Below are positions 23,501 through 38,500 of a stretch of DNA of 64,000 nucleotides, piece after piece. Positions within the stretch are counted from its first letter, which is position 1, and each line of letters starts with the position of its first letter. Position numbers and translations under genes: made by a program. The notes under the pieces are model-generated. The model worked only from the letters and a program-made list of their open reading frames with translations, made no database searches and was not told the origin of the DNA. The DNA is from Symbiodinium kawagutii. Taxonomy: Eukaryota; Sar; Dinophyceae; Suessiales; Symbiodiniaceae. The DNA lies in NCBI GenBank assembly GCA_009767595.1, contig VSDK01028395.1, forward strand, positions 325,687 to 389,686, read 5' to 3'.

Positions 23501-26500
23501 TGGGGGTTGCATGGTTAATTAATAATGCTTCAACTATATCATTCATCATTTTATCCTATAATGATTAAAGGTGGTGCAACAATGTGACATAACTTAATAT
23601 CAACTTATGTTCTTGGTCAAATGTGGTCAAACATAACTAGCCATACCTGTGTTGTTCAACCAACCCCGATATTGCTGCCATCTTGGCAACTCCTGGCATC
23701 CAGATACAATTCGCGCCTTGTTGCTTGTGTATTCAGGCACATCTGCTTCAACTGCCGGACAGCAGCGAGGCATGTGAAACAATGGTTGGTGGTTGAACCA
23801 CCCCGTCATGGAAAAAAGTCATCAACCAACCAGCCATTTGTTAAGCATTAATTACTAGGTTACTAACTAGGGAAAATGAAACATGTTAATCAAACCACCA
23901 GCCAGATGATGACACCAACCAATGGACACAGCTTCCTGGACCATGGATTTTGAGCTCCAGAAGTCTGCTTGCAAGTGCTCACAGTCCACCAACACGGGCA
24001 TGATGCCATGACCATCTTCCATAGGTCTTCGAACAAAGGCAAATTGACTAAGGCATATGTGCTTGTGATCTGTTTATGATGTGCTCACGGTATGCTTGCG
24101 TATTCCAGTTTTGGAGTTCCTTCCACCATTACGCGACTTCAGAGCAGAATTAGAAGGTTGTAGTCCAGTATGTCCCATCTGTCACTTATTGAGCCGTCAT
24201 TTAAATTGCAGGAATGCTTGGCCAAGGAAGTAAACAACCCATATATGAGATGATAATCTGATTCCAACTGTCAGCTCTTCTTCGGTAAATGACTCAGTTG
24301 AAGTTTTCAATCCTTCAGTAAAGTGTAACAACTCAAGTTTTTCCTGTAGTCCACCCCACAAACTTCACAGGGGTTGGTGATGACCAATTGCTTAAGATCA
24401 TGAGCCGAAACCCAATCACAGCACCCTTGCTATTGGGATGTTCACAACTTCCAATTTTGAGGGTTGTTATTGACCACCGCATTTAGCCATGTAGGACGCC
24501 AAGTGAAGATGTGTGGTGCTACCCCCGAATTGCCACTCCTTACCAACCCCGTGCCTTCCACCTTTACGTTCGCAGCCGCTGCGGCAGCCTCAATGCTGAG
24601 GACACGTGTGGATACCTGATCCCATGGGTGCCGTACAGTGCCATGGGATCAGAAAGCTTCCATATTAGGATATCTTCTTAATCCTATGCCCCGTGAACCT
24701 AGTTGGATGAATGTAAACGAGGTGCAAGGTTGATGCCTTGCAATATCATTGACCAAACAATGAACGTCAATGAACCGTATAAAACAAGCCTGTTGTACGT
24801 TTCTCTTCCCCCAAAGACTGCTGTGCTCATGGCTTGGTCGAACTCGGGCCCTAGATCTAGGCTTCGGCCTTTGCGAGACTGAACCTTTCACCACACCATA
24901 CTTGTCAATCATGGATTTCCTCACGTCCTTCAATCAATCTATGTGAATCTGTCCATAAATGACACGTCTTTCTCCCAGAACTCATTGTTTCTAATATCAT
25001 TTCCCCATCAAAATATGATACATCTATATACATTTGGGAATCATCGTTGGGAACCCATTCGAATGATGGACACCTCGCGCGCGGCACACAGAGCCTCGCC
25101 TCGAACAAAGGATCCTGACGATGGGGAACTCGTAGCTGGCTTCTCTGTGGTGTGAAAACGGTCATAACACAAATTGTTCGAACACCAACATGAAACCCCA
25201 AAATGTAGATCTGAAACGACGATGGGTCACATGGATAGACATACAAAGTTGACAATCATATTGACCATCCAGATTCTTGGGATTCACGCCAGGGTGTCAC
25301 TACACTTCCTCAGCGGGGATGAAACAATTCGCATCTGAAGTACCCGTTTTGATATCCTCAGCATTTCACAAGTCATACACCTCTGAAGAAGCAGTTGTAG
25401 ATGTTTGCTTCCAAGCTGACCATCAACCCTATGCTCTTGCTACGCACTCACTTGTGCCAATGGAATACTAGGCACCGTGAGTTGCTGCTCACATTGCTGT
25501 GTGTAGTGCCCCAAAATGTCTTGACGGGCCATGACCCTACGAAGCTTTGGAAGGCTTTCAGCTTGATTGCAACTTGGGTAACTAGCCTTGTTCCAAGTGT
25601 ACAAGCTTCGGGGATCCCCTCAGCTTCCGCAATCTTGTGACCTGAACCATACTCAATGTCCTGACGATCATACACCGATCAGTATGAAGTTCAAAGAGTG
25701 AGGTTTCCACTGGGATGCAAGAGCCACATCAGTTGTTGAAAGAGATGGGACAATATGCACACGTGCCCACGTAGATGACATACTGAAACTGCTGCAATGG
25801 ATCCATACATACCATCACACACTGCTTGGAGCATACTGAAAACTTGCCTTGAGCCCCATCACTTCTTCATTGAACATCTTCCACCCTGAGATTTGTAACC
25901 CAACTGTAAACCTTCTTTCATCCAAACTTGGTTTGCTCATCATCTGACCTCCTGACCTGCTGGCCAGCACTGGCCTAGACCCTCAGCAGCCATTCATAAA
26001 CTTGACTGAAGCCCATGGGCGGAGCATGGCGGAGCCGTCCTTTTCCTCCGGCGGTTCTTCAGTCACCGGCGGCGCCATCTCTTCCGGCTCCTGCAGTGGC
26101 ATCGAAGGTGGCATTTCTTCGGGGTTGGAGCCATGGTTCTGAACCCTATAGGGTAGCTTACAAGCCCCATAACCATGGGCAAAGAATAGATGTCATGGAT
26201 TTTTTGGGACCCCAAAACCAAGCAACTTGCTCTGAATGCATTTTACCCCCTTCTGCCTTGTCAACAAACCCAGGAAAAATCTGCATAGCGTCGATGCAAA
26301 TCTGCTTGGATTGAAGCTCTCCAAACCGGAGCTCTTGTCAGCAGCTATTCCAATCAAGCCAGCGTTGGATCTGTGGTTGCCTCCTCCATTCGGAGCAGGG
26401 TTCTGGTACCTAAAATTCCGTCAGAACGGTATGTTTGCGAACATCCAAGCAACGACCCCATATCATTGTTCAGGTGGACGATGTTCTACCATAATCGTAC

Positions 26501-29500
26501 CATAATCATCACCATGGCACACTGATAGTACCATAGTAGTACATATGATGTTCAAAGCAATCACTTCTATACAGTGCTATACAGTGGGTACATGGTAAAA
26601 TGGTAAACCACAATTTTTGATAGTGGAATTACTTGCGGCCCCAGTGTCAACGAGCATACCCAAACGGTTGATTCAATTTAGTTGATCGATTGTTGCTCAC
26701 TATATGTCTCTGTAATTGCCGTGATTTGCCGTCATCGCTTCGGATCTTTTGGTTGCAGCTCTGTTGTTGCTTGGTTTCGGGGTCACTGCTGCTATTTGTT
26801 GACCGCATTGAACCATGAACCACTGATGCCAGTGGTGATTGTTGGGCTTGTATCTTGCATCTTGTATCCCTACCACCGTTGTTGGTGATTGGTGGGCATT
26901 GCTGGTTGGTTAGAACCATAAAGAGAAAACGCTGGTTTTATGGATGAACAAAACCACGGTCGCTGATAGCTGCTAGCTGGTGGTTGCTGCTGGCAATTAT
27001 GAACCACTTCTTGTGTCGGTCACATCCATATTCTTGCCGATAACCTTCACTCCTTAAGAATGGTGAATTTTATTCACTGCTGGCCATCACGGCTGATATC
27101 GGTTCTCATCCTGAATGATCAGCCCAATTGGTGCGGGTGCAACCATTTTTATTGCGGCTCGGTACTGCTGGTTGCAACCCACCACTGCTTTCTACTCATC
27201 CTACCATGGCAGTCCCTGCTGGTTGCATCCCCATGTCCCTGCTTGGAAGTGCCCCGTGCCCTCCTAGGCGTCCTCCACGGGGGACGTTGCCACAGCGTCG
27301 GCTTCCTCGGGGCCAGCACCCACGTCCAAGTCCTCCTCAGGCTCCAATTCCTGCACGGTAGAAGTCAGCCATCGAATCAGTTCAGACAATCAATTAATAG
27401 ATACTAATATAGTGATAATCTGAAGGTTAGTCAAATAATCAATAGATACTAATAGTCTAATAGTGGTAGAAGTCAATGGCCATCAAATCAGTTCAAACAA
27501 TTAGTGAATAGATACTAATAGTGATAATCTGAAGGTTAGGTTAATCAAATAATCAATAGATATGAATAGTGATAATCTGAAGGTTAAGTAGCGGTTCGTC
27601 AAAGTAATGAGTCAGCCATGTTTCGTCACTGATTAAGGGTTCATGCTGATCAACTATTCTCTACTTCATCATGCGTTAACAAGGTTTCAATAGTAGATAA
27701 TGGCCCAGGCCCAGTCATGACTGATAGTGGGCAAACAGTATAATTGTGCGATCAAGAATGGCTGATCATGATCAGCCATTTGAATAATCAACGCATATGC
27801 TTAATCAAGGGTGACACTTCATCACAAGAGCGATTGGTAACGATTAAGCAATAAATATGATAATAACAATGTTGCTAGTGACTGATGATAAGCGATGAAT
27901 ATAATCATGGTTGAGAATGGCAAACAATTGTTGGTCATATTTCTACGTAGCACGTACTGCTTCTGAAGTATAGAAGGTGACAAGACCTGATAGGTCACCC
28001 TCCCAGCCACCATCATACATTAGAGATGTTGCTGGCCATGTTGCATTCACATTGTTGGACAAGGGTATTGTCGGTTTTCGTTTCTATTACCAAGACCTAT
28101 GATTTCCATCGTGAATCACGATCGCTTTCCGGCATTGGGAGGGTATGAGCCAGCCCCAGTTTGCAAGTCCACTCCCTGCGAGCCTCTTCGGCATCTTCAA
28201 CAAAGTCACCCTCCTCCTCTTCACCTGCAACTTGAGTGCCAGGACCAGCCAGAACAGGGTGATAACCCCAAGTCAGAATACACCTTGGTACTTCGTTTCA
28301 GACCCATTGCCACTAATTTGGATTGCATCTTAGGGACAAGATGTGTAATCTACTGCCACCATTTGGTTGACTAGGCAATGGCAGGGGATCAGGTGATCAG
28401 GCGATCAAAATGGATGGAAATCCCTGTATTCCACCGTCATATACCGTTCATTTACTACAGATCAACCATTTCATCAAGAATTCACTGGTTCAACTAGGTG
28501 GGGCAATCACCATCAATCACTACCATGTGCGGTGATTTCACCACAATTGGCAGCTAATCGCGAACTGAAGCTGAAGCATCACTCACCATCAACTAAGAGC
28601 GAAAACGCTACCCACCAACCATTCACCAGCGCATGCCACATTTCGTTGCTTAGACGTGTCTTTCTGCACCTTCAAAGTGCGCTTCCTCCATTTCTTCGGG
28701 CCTGCTGAAGCACAAGGTATGCAGCCGGTGCAGGCGGCAGTCCAGTTCCGTAAGTTCATTTGCCCAAAAAACACTCAGGTGCTGTTTATATCGTGTTATG
28801 CATTTAAATGAGATTACTGTATCTAAGATAAGGATATTTGTTTATTACCTGTAATGATATTACTGTATCTTTTTATATCTTGTTATGCATTCTAAATGAG
28901 AGTATGTAATAAACCAAACAATATGCTAAGATTACTGTATCTAAGATTCATGTACATGTTTGAAATAGATTATTCTACTGTAAATGGGCTCAAAAACACC
29001 GGCTCCAGTTTTTTATCTGCAGAGGTTGGTGCATTGCAGTAACAGCTCCTGGTACGCTGATCTGAACTTTCGAGCCGTGCAACGGACTTCTCGCAACTAT
29101 GACAATGGCACGGATCATTGAGGACTCCGAAATGGACACCGGGGTCGAAGGTAAAGCTTGGGGATGCACCCCTCCCTGTCGCTAGTATTCCAAAGAGCAC
29201 ACCAGGTATGGGGGGAGGTTCCGATGATCAGTCTCAACAAATCCTGGAGGATCTGTCGCTAAACAGGCCAGCTAGACGGCTCCGGTTCTTGAATCGTCTG
29301 GGGCATCCTGTCATCGCATTTGAATGAAAACACTTGTGAATGACTTTGAAATGGCTGGTTCATGGGAATTCTAGTGCATTACATTTGTCGTTTACACTGC
29401 AATATGAGTACAACCACCGAACAACGGTGGGTTCATGACTCTTTATCAGCGACTTGGGACCCGAAGTCAGTGTGCCCTCAGAAGCCCCAACTGCCTAAGT

Positions 29501-32500
29501 TCTTCTGTATATGAATAGATCCACATGTAAGGCGGTAACAAAGTGTGTAAATATACAATACGCATGCAAAACCTTCCTACAGGCAGCTTATTACGATTGC
29601 ACATACATTCAGCTTCTCCATAGAGAACCCCCACCATATCCCAGCATGATACCGCGTCAAGCCAGGCCCCGAATCTTTCAGCCTTTGGTAATAGCTGGCT
29701 ACTTCCCTCTGATTCTTGCTACTAGCGGTAGGGTTGAGTCACATCAACTGGGTGAGAGTCAAAGCGACTTCAGTACCGTTGACACGCCGCCAACTGCTTG
29801 TACTGACACATCTCCAGGATCAGTTGAGGATCAGTTGCCCACATCTGCAGTGCATCTGCAGGATCAAATTCGGTCAGCAGCACTCGTAGTCGAAGTCCCC
29901 CATAGGTGACACCGGTGGCGCTTCTTCACCTGTCAGCAACATGGGGTGGACAAGCGCCTCACGAGACACGGGATATGCATGGCGTTCTACGGCATCTCAA
30001 TCACCATTTACAAACAATTACCCAGTGAAACAAACATGCTTTATTAAAAATCAAACATGTAGCCCTTGAAACTGGAGTTGTTTCAATTTGTTAACCGTCT
30101 TGTTTCCTTGCGCAAAGTGGTGCGGGGCACCAACCAAGGTGTTCTGTTCATCCTGAAATGAACTCTCAGAGGATCTTCCAAAGTCATGCTCAGCCATGCA
30201 CTCCCGTAGGAATTGATGCATGGATCTTCCAAGAAACATTGGACGCATTGGGAGAGGAACTTGATCGATATTCATTGTAATTTCCAGAAAGTTGGTGGTT
30301 CTCTCGTAGTCTTTCTTGGCTCATGCCCTGTGCAGTGGCTAGCACTTCATCCATTCCTGTCGTTGTTGGGACCATTGGGTCACCCGAACCACTATCACCC
30401 GGGCAGGACCACCACGGACAACTCGTGACCATATGTGACCATCTCTTTCATCATCTTTCAGGATCTGAGTTTCCAAGTGCCGCAGCGACCAAAATTCCCC
30501 ATTGCTGATCAATACCAAAGGCAAGAACTGTGTAGACGTGTGTAGACTATATCTGTATATGCTGGTATACACCTGTTATTCACCATTCTCATTCCGATCA
30601 TTGACCATACCTACCCAAGACTGATCATGTCAGTACGGCGAACGTGACAATTATTTGCCACTACAGTACTAAAAGTTATCAACCACTGTTCACGCTTAAT
30701 AACTGTCATGTTCATCGTGGCTAAAATGAACCGTCTGCCAGTTCTTACACGCAGCATGCCCCAATGTCAGGACACCGCAGAGGCCCACCTGGCACCGCTG
30801 ACGCTGCCGGCACCTGCGCTGCCAAAGAGAGGAAAATCCCAGTCACGCCCAGTCCAAACATTAGCACATACCAGTTAGTATATCTCGTTATCATCCATTG
30901 CCGCTATATTGGCAATGGAATAATAGCCAGATAAAACTGCCATGCCGGTTGCTAGCTGGTTGCCAGAACAAGTGATGTTTGTAAATGTCACTGCAGGCCT
31001 TGAATTGAAAAAGCACACAGTTCCTGTCAAGTGACTCGAAGCCCTGCCCCGGCTAAAGCTATCAGCATAGAGCTTTGTTGGTACCTCTGGAACATCTTGC
31101 AGGGCCGATTCTTGCTATTACTAAGGGGTATAACTACAGATTTGGACCCGGTATGCAATGCATTGGGCAACCGATGGAAAACCAGAAATGGACAGCGAAA
31201 GCAGGCCTCTAGTCATATCACGAAGGTTAGATCCCTATTGACAAGTATCAGCCATCTAGTAGTCTAGAGCCAACTGTTCTGAACTTCTGCGCCATGGTGG
31301 TTTCGTAAAATGGGCCCCTTAATCATCCTGTTTATCAATAACTTTCAGCCATTGCAGTAATAAACTCCATCCATTTTTGGGTTTCCAATTTGAAGAGACA
31401 TAGACATATGATCAAATGGCAAAATTTGCATGATCAATAGCTGGATGACTTGGGGGTAGCATTTCGGGTACCCCCATTTTGATCAACCCTTCAAGTCATC
31501 AGCCTCCGTCATTCGCTCCTGTCTCGCCTTCCGAACCTTCACCAAGCGGGCCTTACGAACAGGCCTGAGCCCGGTGCGGTTCTGAGCGACTTGACCATCA
31601 TTGACCAGGTGCAAGTCCCAAGCGGCCAACGAATAGTGGTAAAATGGCAATAGCGGTTAATTCAGCAGTGCTTTGTTGATAAAGATTAATCAGTATAATA
31701 TTAATTAATCTATAATTAATCGTGTCCAAAAAAAGGGTTCATTCAAAAGTCTTGTGAGAGGACGGAAGACCCAAATCAGTGCAATCAAATGCAATCAAAT
31801 GCTTTGTATCTCCTAGACCTGTACGGAGCACCCGAGTAATGCAGTCATGAATTGTTGGCATCGACGACTTGCCATACCAACAGCACCAAACATGTACATC
31901 TACATACTATGCAAAGAGTCTCTCAGACTTCCACAGTGCTAGCGGCCATTTGGGCCAAAGAGCTCCAACCAGGGCAACCACTGGAAGATGCACAGCTATG
32001 AACAGCCCGTGCCCATCTTTTTCAGATCTCAAGGTGGGAAAAACAGCGTTCAAATCCATTTTCATACGCGTATGACATGTATAACATGGGGAATACCCAA
32101 GTATGTTGTCATCAGCTGGGCAAAAAAATATATACCCACGTGAAACAATATTGTAGGTATCAACATGTATCGACACTCTTGCCACTTTCCCAGTCGAACA
32201 CTATATGTCTGTGTGTGTGCGGCTGTGTGCGAATTTTCATGGACCCGACAACAACCAACATCCCATGAAATGATCGTCCATCGAAGCTAGTAACACGTCA
32301 GCCACGGGGGATCCAAGAACAAAATGAGCAACTGAGTTGTTCATCTATTTTCTACATCAGAATCTGGAAGACTAAACATTCAAATGTATATGATTGTAAC
32401 ATCTCAAAAAAGCTGAGTTGGTCATTATAAAATCTCTGGTCATCATGAGCAACTCAGTTATAAGCCAACAAATAACTGGTTATAATCTCTAAAACTATAG

Positions 32501-35500
32501 TTATAATAAAACTCAGGTGGTAATTATAAAAACTCAGTCACAATCTCTAGAAATTCCAACCAAAAACTGAGTCGCTCATCTGGTCATCTGCTAGGATCAT
32601 CCCTTCGTCACACACAACGCTACGCTGCTTCGCCCAGCAACGCTACGGGAGGCTCCGGTGGAGCCGTAGCTTCCCGACTCACCTGGGCGGCCCACGCGAG
32701 CTTCGGTCGTAGAGTCATAGGTTGGTGGTTGGTAGATGTGATGTGATGTGATGTGATGTGATGTGATTACTTGTGATAATTGTGATAGGATCGTCAGATT
32801 TCTCAATTCTATTTCCAGGCAACTGTCGAAGTTATCTATGTATGTGTAGACATGTATATATGAAGTTGCTGTTTACATTATGATATATATATATATATAT
32901 GTATTATGTTTGTGTGCGTGATTCTGTTCTTTCCCTTGCAAAGCATATGTGGACAAAAACAGCAAATCTGCAGCCCGAAGACAATGAGGGTGTTCACCTC
33001 CCAGGTCAGGCAGGTAACTGGTGGGGAGAACAACGTGACCCGTGATGGGCACAGCTAGCAGCAAGCCAACTATTCTACTGGGATTGCAGCAACTGCAGTA
33101 GATAAAGATGGTTTGGGTGCGATCCACAAGCACCCAGAGCTTTCTCGTTTTCGTGTGATGAACGTCCCAGTAGTTATCCAATTGCTTTGCTTGCAAATTA
33201 GTGCAGGTAATAAAAGTGTCCATCATTGAACATGATGATGGCACTTCGTTTATCTTCGTTTCATAGTTCTGGTTGGTTTTGGTTGGTTGAGGTAGTTTAC
33301 GTCCCCAATGTTGGTTGGATAGGTTGGTTGATTTCATGATATAACCCACATTACCCACAATACAGGGATATGACTTTATTATCTTTGATGTTGGCTCATG
33401 CCTCTAGCGTGGGTCGGATACGGTTGGCTTAAAGGATAGTTAACCACGCTAACCCGCATTACTGAGGCAGCGGCTATTGTTGCATCATTATCGCTGTTGT
33501 TTATTGCCGGGTGCTGCTGGTTCTTGCTGGCCCTTGCCACTCAGAACCACTAGAACCAATACAATTGTCTCGTTGGATCAACCCTATGCTCAACAAGTAC
33601 TTATTGCTGGTCCTTTTTGCCTAGAACCACCTTGTGCGTTTCCCGGAACCACTAGTCATGTTACCTGTGCTTCTTACTATTAGCAAATTGTTTTTTATAG
33701 ATGCATCGCTGGTTCAACAACCATAGACCGCTCTAGATTGCTGGTTACTGTTACTTGCTTATGATTACGAGTGCTTAGTTGCAAATCACTACAACCAGTT
33801 TGTGAACTTCAAAAATCATCTATTGCCTCTCACTCTGCTGTAGATTCTAATAGCCGAATCCAGTTATATAATGTTGAGCTACCTAATCGTATAGACATTG
33901 TAGCTTATTGCTTATACATGCTTACACGATTGATTTGTTGAATCTCTGCTTGCCCTTCTTATCACTATTGCTTATGATCCATTAGTGCTTGTCAATTCTC
34001 TTTTGGATATTGCTTATTGCTAGTTCGGTATCTATATAAGTTCTAATCCAGGAATTACCTGACTAGCAATTCTCCAAGGATACTGATCTAGTAATCTTAT
34101 ATTGCAATTATCTAATTCAAATCCTAAGATTGCTGCTATTCGTAGTTCTCTAAACATTATTGCTGATTCTTCCCGCTATTAACCACAAAACCCCCATAAA
34201 ACCAATCATATGTTTGGATCAATGACCATTGAAAATATTACCACTATGTATACTCCCCAAACTAGAGAAAACAATAAACCAGTAAACTAACAGTATAATT
34301 GTCAATGTTTGTTACTTATTCACCCCCATAGTATTATTGATGAACCATTCTAACCCCCTGTGAAGCCAGAAAACCACCATGTATAACCAGTCATGTATAT
34401 ATTGCTTATTTTTGAACCACATTACCACTTTAGCGAGGTATCCATCACTGCTATTGTTCATCGCTGCTGCTTCGATCGCGCCTTGCGGCGTTTCTGTCGC
34501 TCGAGTTCCACCATCCGCGGTTGCTCCGCCGCCTTTTGCGGCCGGTGATGGCACCAGTTGCAGCTGTGGGAAATGATGGTGAAAGCTATGGTTGAAGTTG
34601 TGATTTCATGGTTGATGGTTGTACCAAGTAATGGTTTTAGTGGTTATAATGGTTATAATGGTTTTATGAGGGTTGATGGTTGATGGGTGATAGTTGATGA
34701 CGGTTCATTCAATAATGGTTTTGTAATGGTTTAGTAAAGGAAATGGTTGATAGTTGTACCAGAAAGTGGTTGATAATGGTTTAATGATGGTCAATGATTG
34801 GGTAATCAAGTACGAATGATCAATGGGAAATGACTATTGGCTACGAATGGTTCCTTATTTGTAAAGATTAATAATATGGTAATAACAATTACTTGGCAAA
34901 TAATGGTGAAAACCCCAACCTTTGAGACGTGTTGGTTGCCGCGACAACATGTGAGGTGGTGGGTACCGCGACAAGAACGCGTGGGTAACCACGGTGTGGG
35001 TGAATGGCCTAATCTTGTGATTTGAAATCGAATGAAAACAAACATGTAACATGTCATTGTAATTCTTGTTGTGATAACCTCCTACGTTTGACCACCATTT
35101 GCACGCGCGCGCGTGGCCTCCCACGTCTGACCATCATTTGCGGGACAATATCCCAGTGATATTGGTCTGTAATTGAAATGGCACGAATAAGAATAATGAG
35201 AAACGATGGTTAATTGCTATGACTGCAAAGGACAGTTGGCAGTCACTCACCATCAACCATGAGAAACAACCAATGATGCGGTCCAATGATGCTTCAATAA
35301 TGGCTGAGAATAGTTCCATGATGATTAAACTGTTGATGGCAAGTCAACACCAATGTGGAAGCAATATATAATGTGGGTCAGGCATGGCGGTTGATAATGC
35401 TTCTTAATTGTAAAGTAATCAAACATATCAACTGTGACACCTGGAGAAAAACGCAGAAACCCAAGAACAAGCATGTATTGGAAGCCCACTTGTGGTGAGA

Positions 35501-38500
35501 GACAACCTGCTTCTGTCCTGGGTCAGCTGATCGCTTTCAGAATCAATGAATATGGAGAGTATACCGATGAAGCCACATGCTACCTGTATTGCTGTTGCTT
35601 CTATCCTAAATATGTTGGTCATTGGGTTGCCTAGCAACAACTAGTAAACATTAAGCATTTACACTGGCATATTGTTAGTGAAGTCCATATCACTGCAGAT
35701 CTCGTTGGATATTGCTCGTGATTCAACATACCAACTATAACCATTTCAACTTATCAACGATTAACCCAACTATAATCATTCAACATACCAACTACATAAT
35801 CATTCAACATACCAACTAGAATCATGATTCACGGGTGGCTTCAAACCTTAAACACCCATCCTCCAGTTCAACATGGTTTCCCTTCGCCTCCTTCAAATCA
35901 GAGACCGACCTATCAAGGCGCGGGTCGGGGAACAGCACCGGTGCACGGTGCTAAATCCGCCAAGCACGGGCAAGTTGATGACTAGCCATACGGATCAATA
36001 TTAACCAGCCAATAATGCAGGATAGTAAGCAACCAATAATGGGGAAAACAATGGTTAATAGTAGGGGAACGAGGGGTACAGGGTTTTGATCACAGCCACA
36101 TAGATCCTATTGGTTTAGTGCATAGAATCATGACTCACACAACTTGGTGGTGCTGAAACCTGTATATAGTCAGACATCAAAACAGGTGAAACAAAATGCA
36201 ACTGCGTCATTTCCTTGCGGAGCGAATTGTACCCCAAAAGTCACGTCTACAAAGGCCTTGTGGGTTCTCTAGTCAAAGGATATCTAAATGAAACAACAGT
36301 GAAGAAGAACATGACTGACAAGACTTTGCGGAGACAAACACAGGTGCAGTGGGTACAGTAAACACATGACAGCACTCCAAAACAACACACACACACAACA
36401 AAAATGAACAACAAACGATAAAACCTGAACATCTTCAGGTCTTTTGCATGTCTTTTGCCTTTCACGGGTCGACAACATGATTTGAGAACTGGTAGAATGT
36501 GTCGTGGAACTCTAATGAGTAACTCAATGCACTGAACAACTTTTTGGGAACCGATTACAAACCTCCTTCCCATTCTATGGACCTCTTATTCCGTGAAACA
36601 GGGACGGCACTGACATTCCTTTGCAGGTATGAACCAAGTTCCTCTTGGAGGTGCGATCTTCATAGATGTCCAGACAGGATGTACGAAAAAAATATGATAC
36701 TATTACTCACCTGCTTCTTTAGAGCATATATCATTCATAGATATCAACATGAAAAATATCAATGAACATCAAGTATCAATATCAATTTCAATTCTATTGA
36801 TCTCATTGATCATTGATGATTATTGATGAATGATCATGGAACAAATCATCAATGAACATCACCAATATCAATGAACAATCATATTAGAATGAATAAAAAT
36901 CACCAATAAAATTAGAACAATCAATTGATTGAAATCATCATCAATAATCTTATTTGATCATTATCATTATTATCCTATCATTGATCAATATTCATCATTG
37001 AACACCTCATCAATTGATTGAAATCATCATCATCAATATGATTACCAATCACCAATAAAATTACCAATATGGCTATGGGTCAAAACCCCGTACCCCTGGT
37101 TCCCATCATTGACCATTGTTTTCCCTATTATTGTTGCTTATTATTGTTGGTTAATATTGACCCATAGCCAAATCATCATCGATAGAACATCGATTAATCC
37201 CCAAATCATCCATCGGATTCTGCCGCACCTTCGCGGCGTTTCCGGCCGCCGAGCTGCTCGAAGCCTCGGCCCGTTGGCTGCGGCGGGGAATGAGTGACCG
37301 GACATGGGGACGGGGTCATCGGTGGGGATAACCACGAGCTACGAAAGCTGGTTTAGAATGGCTTATGATGGTTGATATCATGATTCTAGTGGGTAATAGT
37401 GGTTAATGTAATGATTTTCGTGGCTAAGAAAAGTTATTGTCATGACTTCCATGGCAAATAATGGTTAATATCATGATTTTAATGGCTAAGAATGATATAT
37501 AATGATTGTCATGGCGAATCATGGTTAATGTCATGATTTTAATGGCTAAGAATCATACACAATGATCGTCATCTGGTGGTTGGTCACCAGCCCGTCATGA
37601 AAAGTATGCGCAAGTCAACCATCCAACCAACCATCTGTTAGGGAAAATAGAAAATGTTTAAAACCACCAACCTCAAGTAACATGATTTTCCTGATTGGAG
37701 GTTTAAGCAAACATTTCCTCCTGACATGTTTTCCTAATCCCAACGAGAACAACGGCAATTTGGGACTAGGATATTGATGAAACCAGTATATCAGCTAGTA
37801 TTAATTGACCACTATTTACCATGATTAACCACCAACAGGACTTATATTCGGGTGCAAACATTTGGGGTTATGACAACATGTCAAGCAACCGATGCTTGAC
37901 CCCTGAGCCAAACACTGCGTGTAACTTCTGAAGTTCAGGTGTTTCTGGGGATGGTTGTGATTCACAACCTTGGAAGTTGCATGGTTTCGCCAGCGTTTCC
38001 CCATGGATTTAACCATTCGCAAGGGTTAATTATAGGAGATAATCACCACTAATAGCTTGACTACGGTTTCAACTTGGATGTGCAGCTGGGGTTATAACCA
38101 TGGTTACAAGGCCTATAAGGTGGCTTATAATACCCCTAGAAACCATGGTTAGTGACCACTTACGAGCGGTGGGGGTGCACATCCACGTACAGCCTATTGT
38201 TGGAATGGGACTGTTCAGTTAAATCATGAGAACCATTGATAAGCCTCAAAAAATGGGCACTTCTAGTGATCTCCCCATAGACTAACAAATCTTCAGAGAC
38301 TAACAAATCTTCAGAAGGGTGACGGTTAAAGGTACACCATCTATGGGCTCTCAGGGAACACTCTCCAACTGGTTCTGCTACTTGGTCAAATAAGACACCA
38401 TGGGTCCCGTGACGTTGCGTTTGAAGTGAAGAGTCTTACTGAAAATGGAACACCACAAGACATAACAAGCACCTGGTATCTATCCCATATGTGCAATATG

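Noticed and set aside
29060..29280. Exon candidates on both strands (ILEDLSLNRPARRLRF plus; RQILQDLLRLIIGTSPHT minus)
   Set aside because: The minus reading has good splice sites but does not fit the phase of its neighbours; the plus reading would be the only plus-strand exon. Left open.
32873..33358. 161-codon minus-strand open frame
   Set aside because: No GC contrast, ends in an AT microsatellite, no recognisable domain; lies in an intron of gene B.
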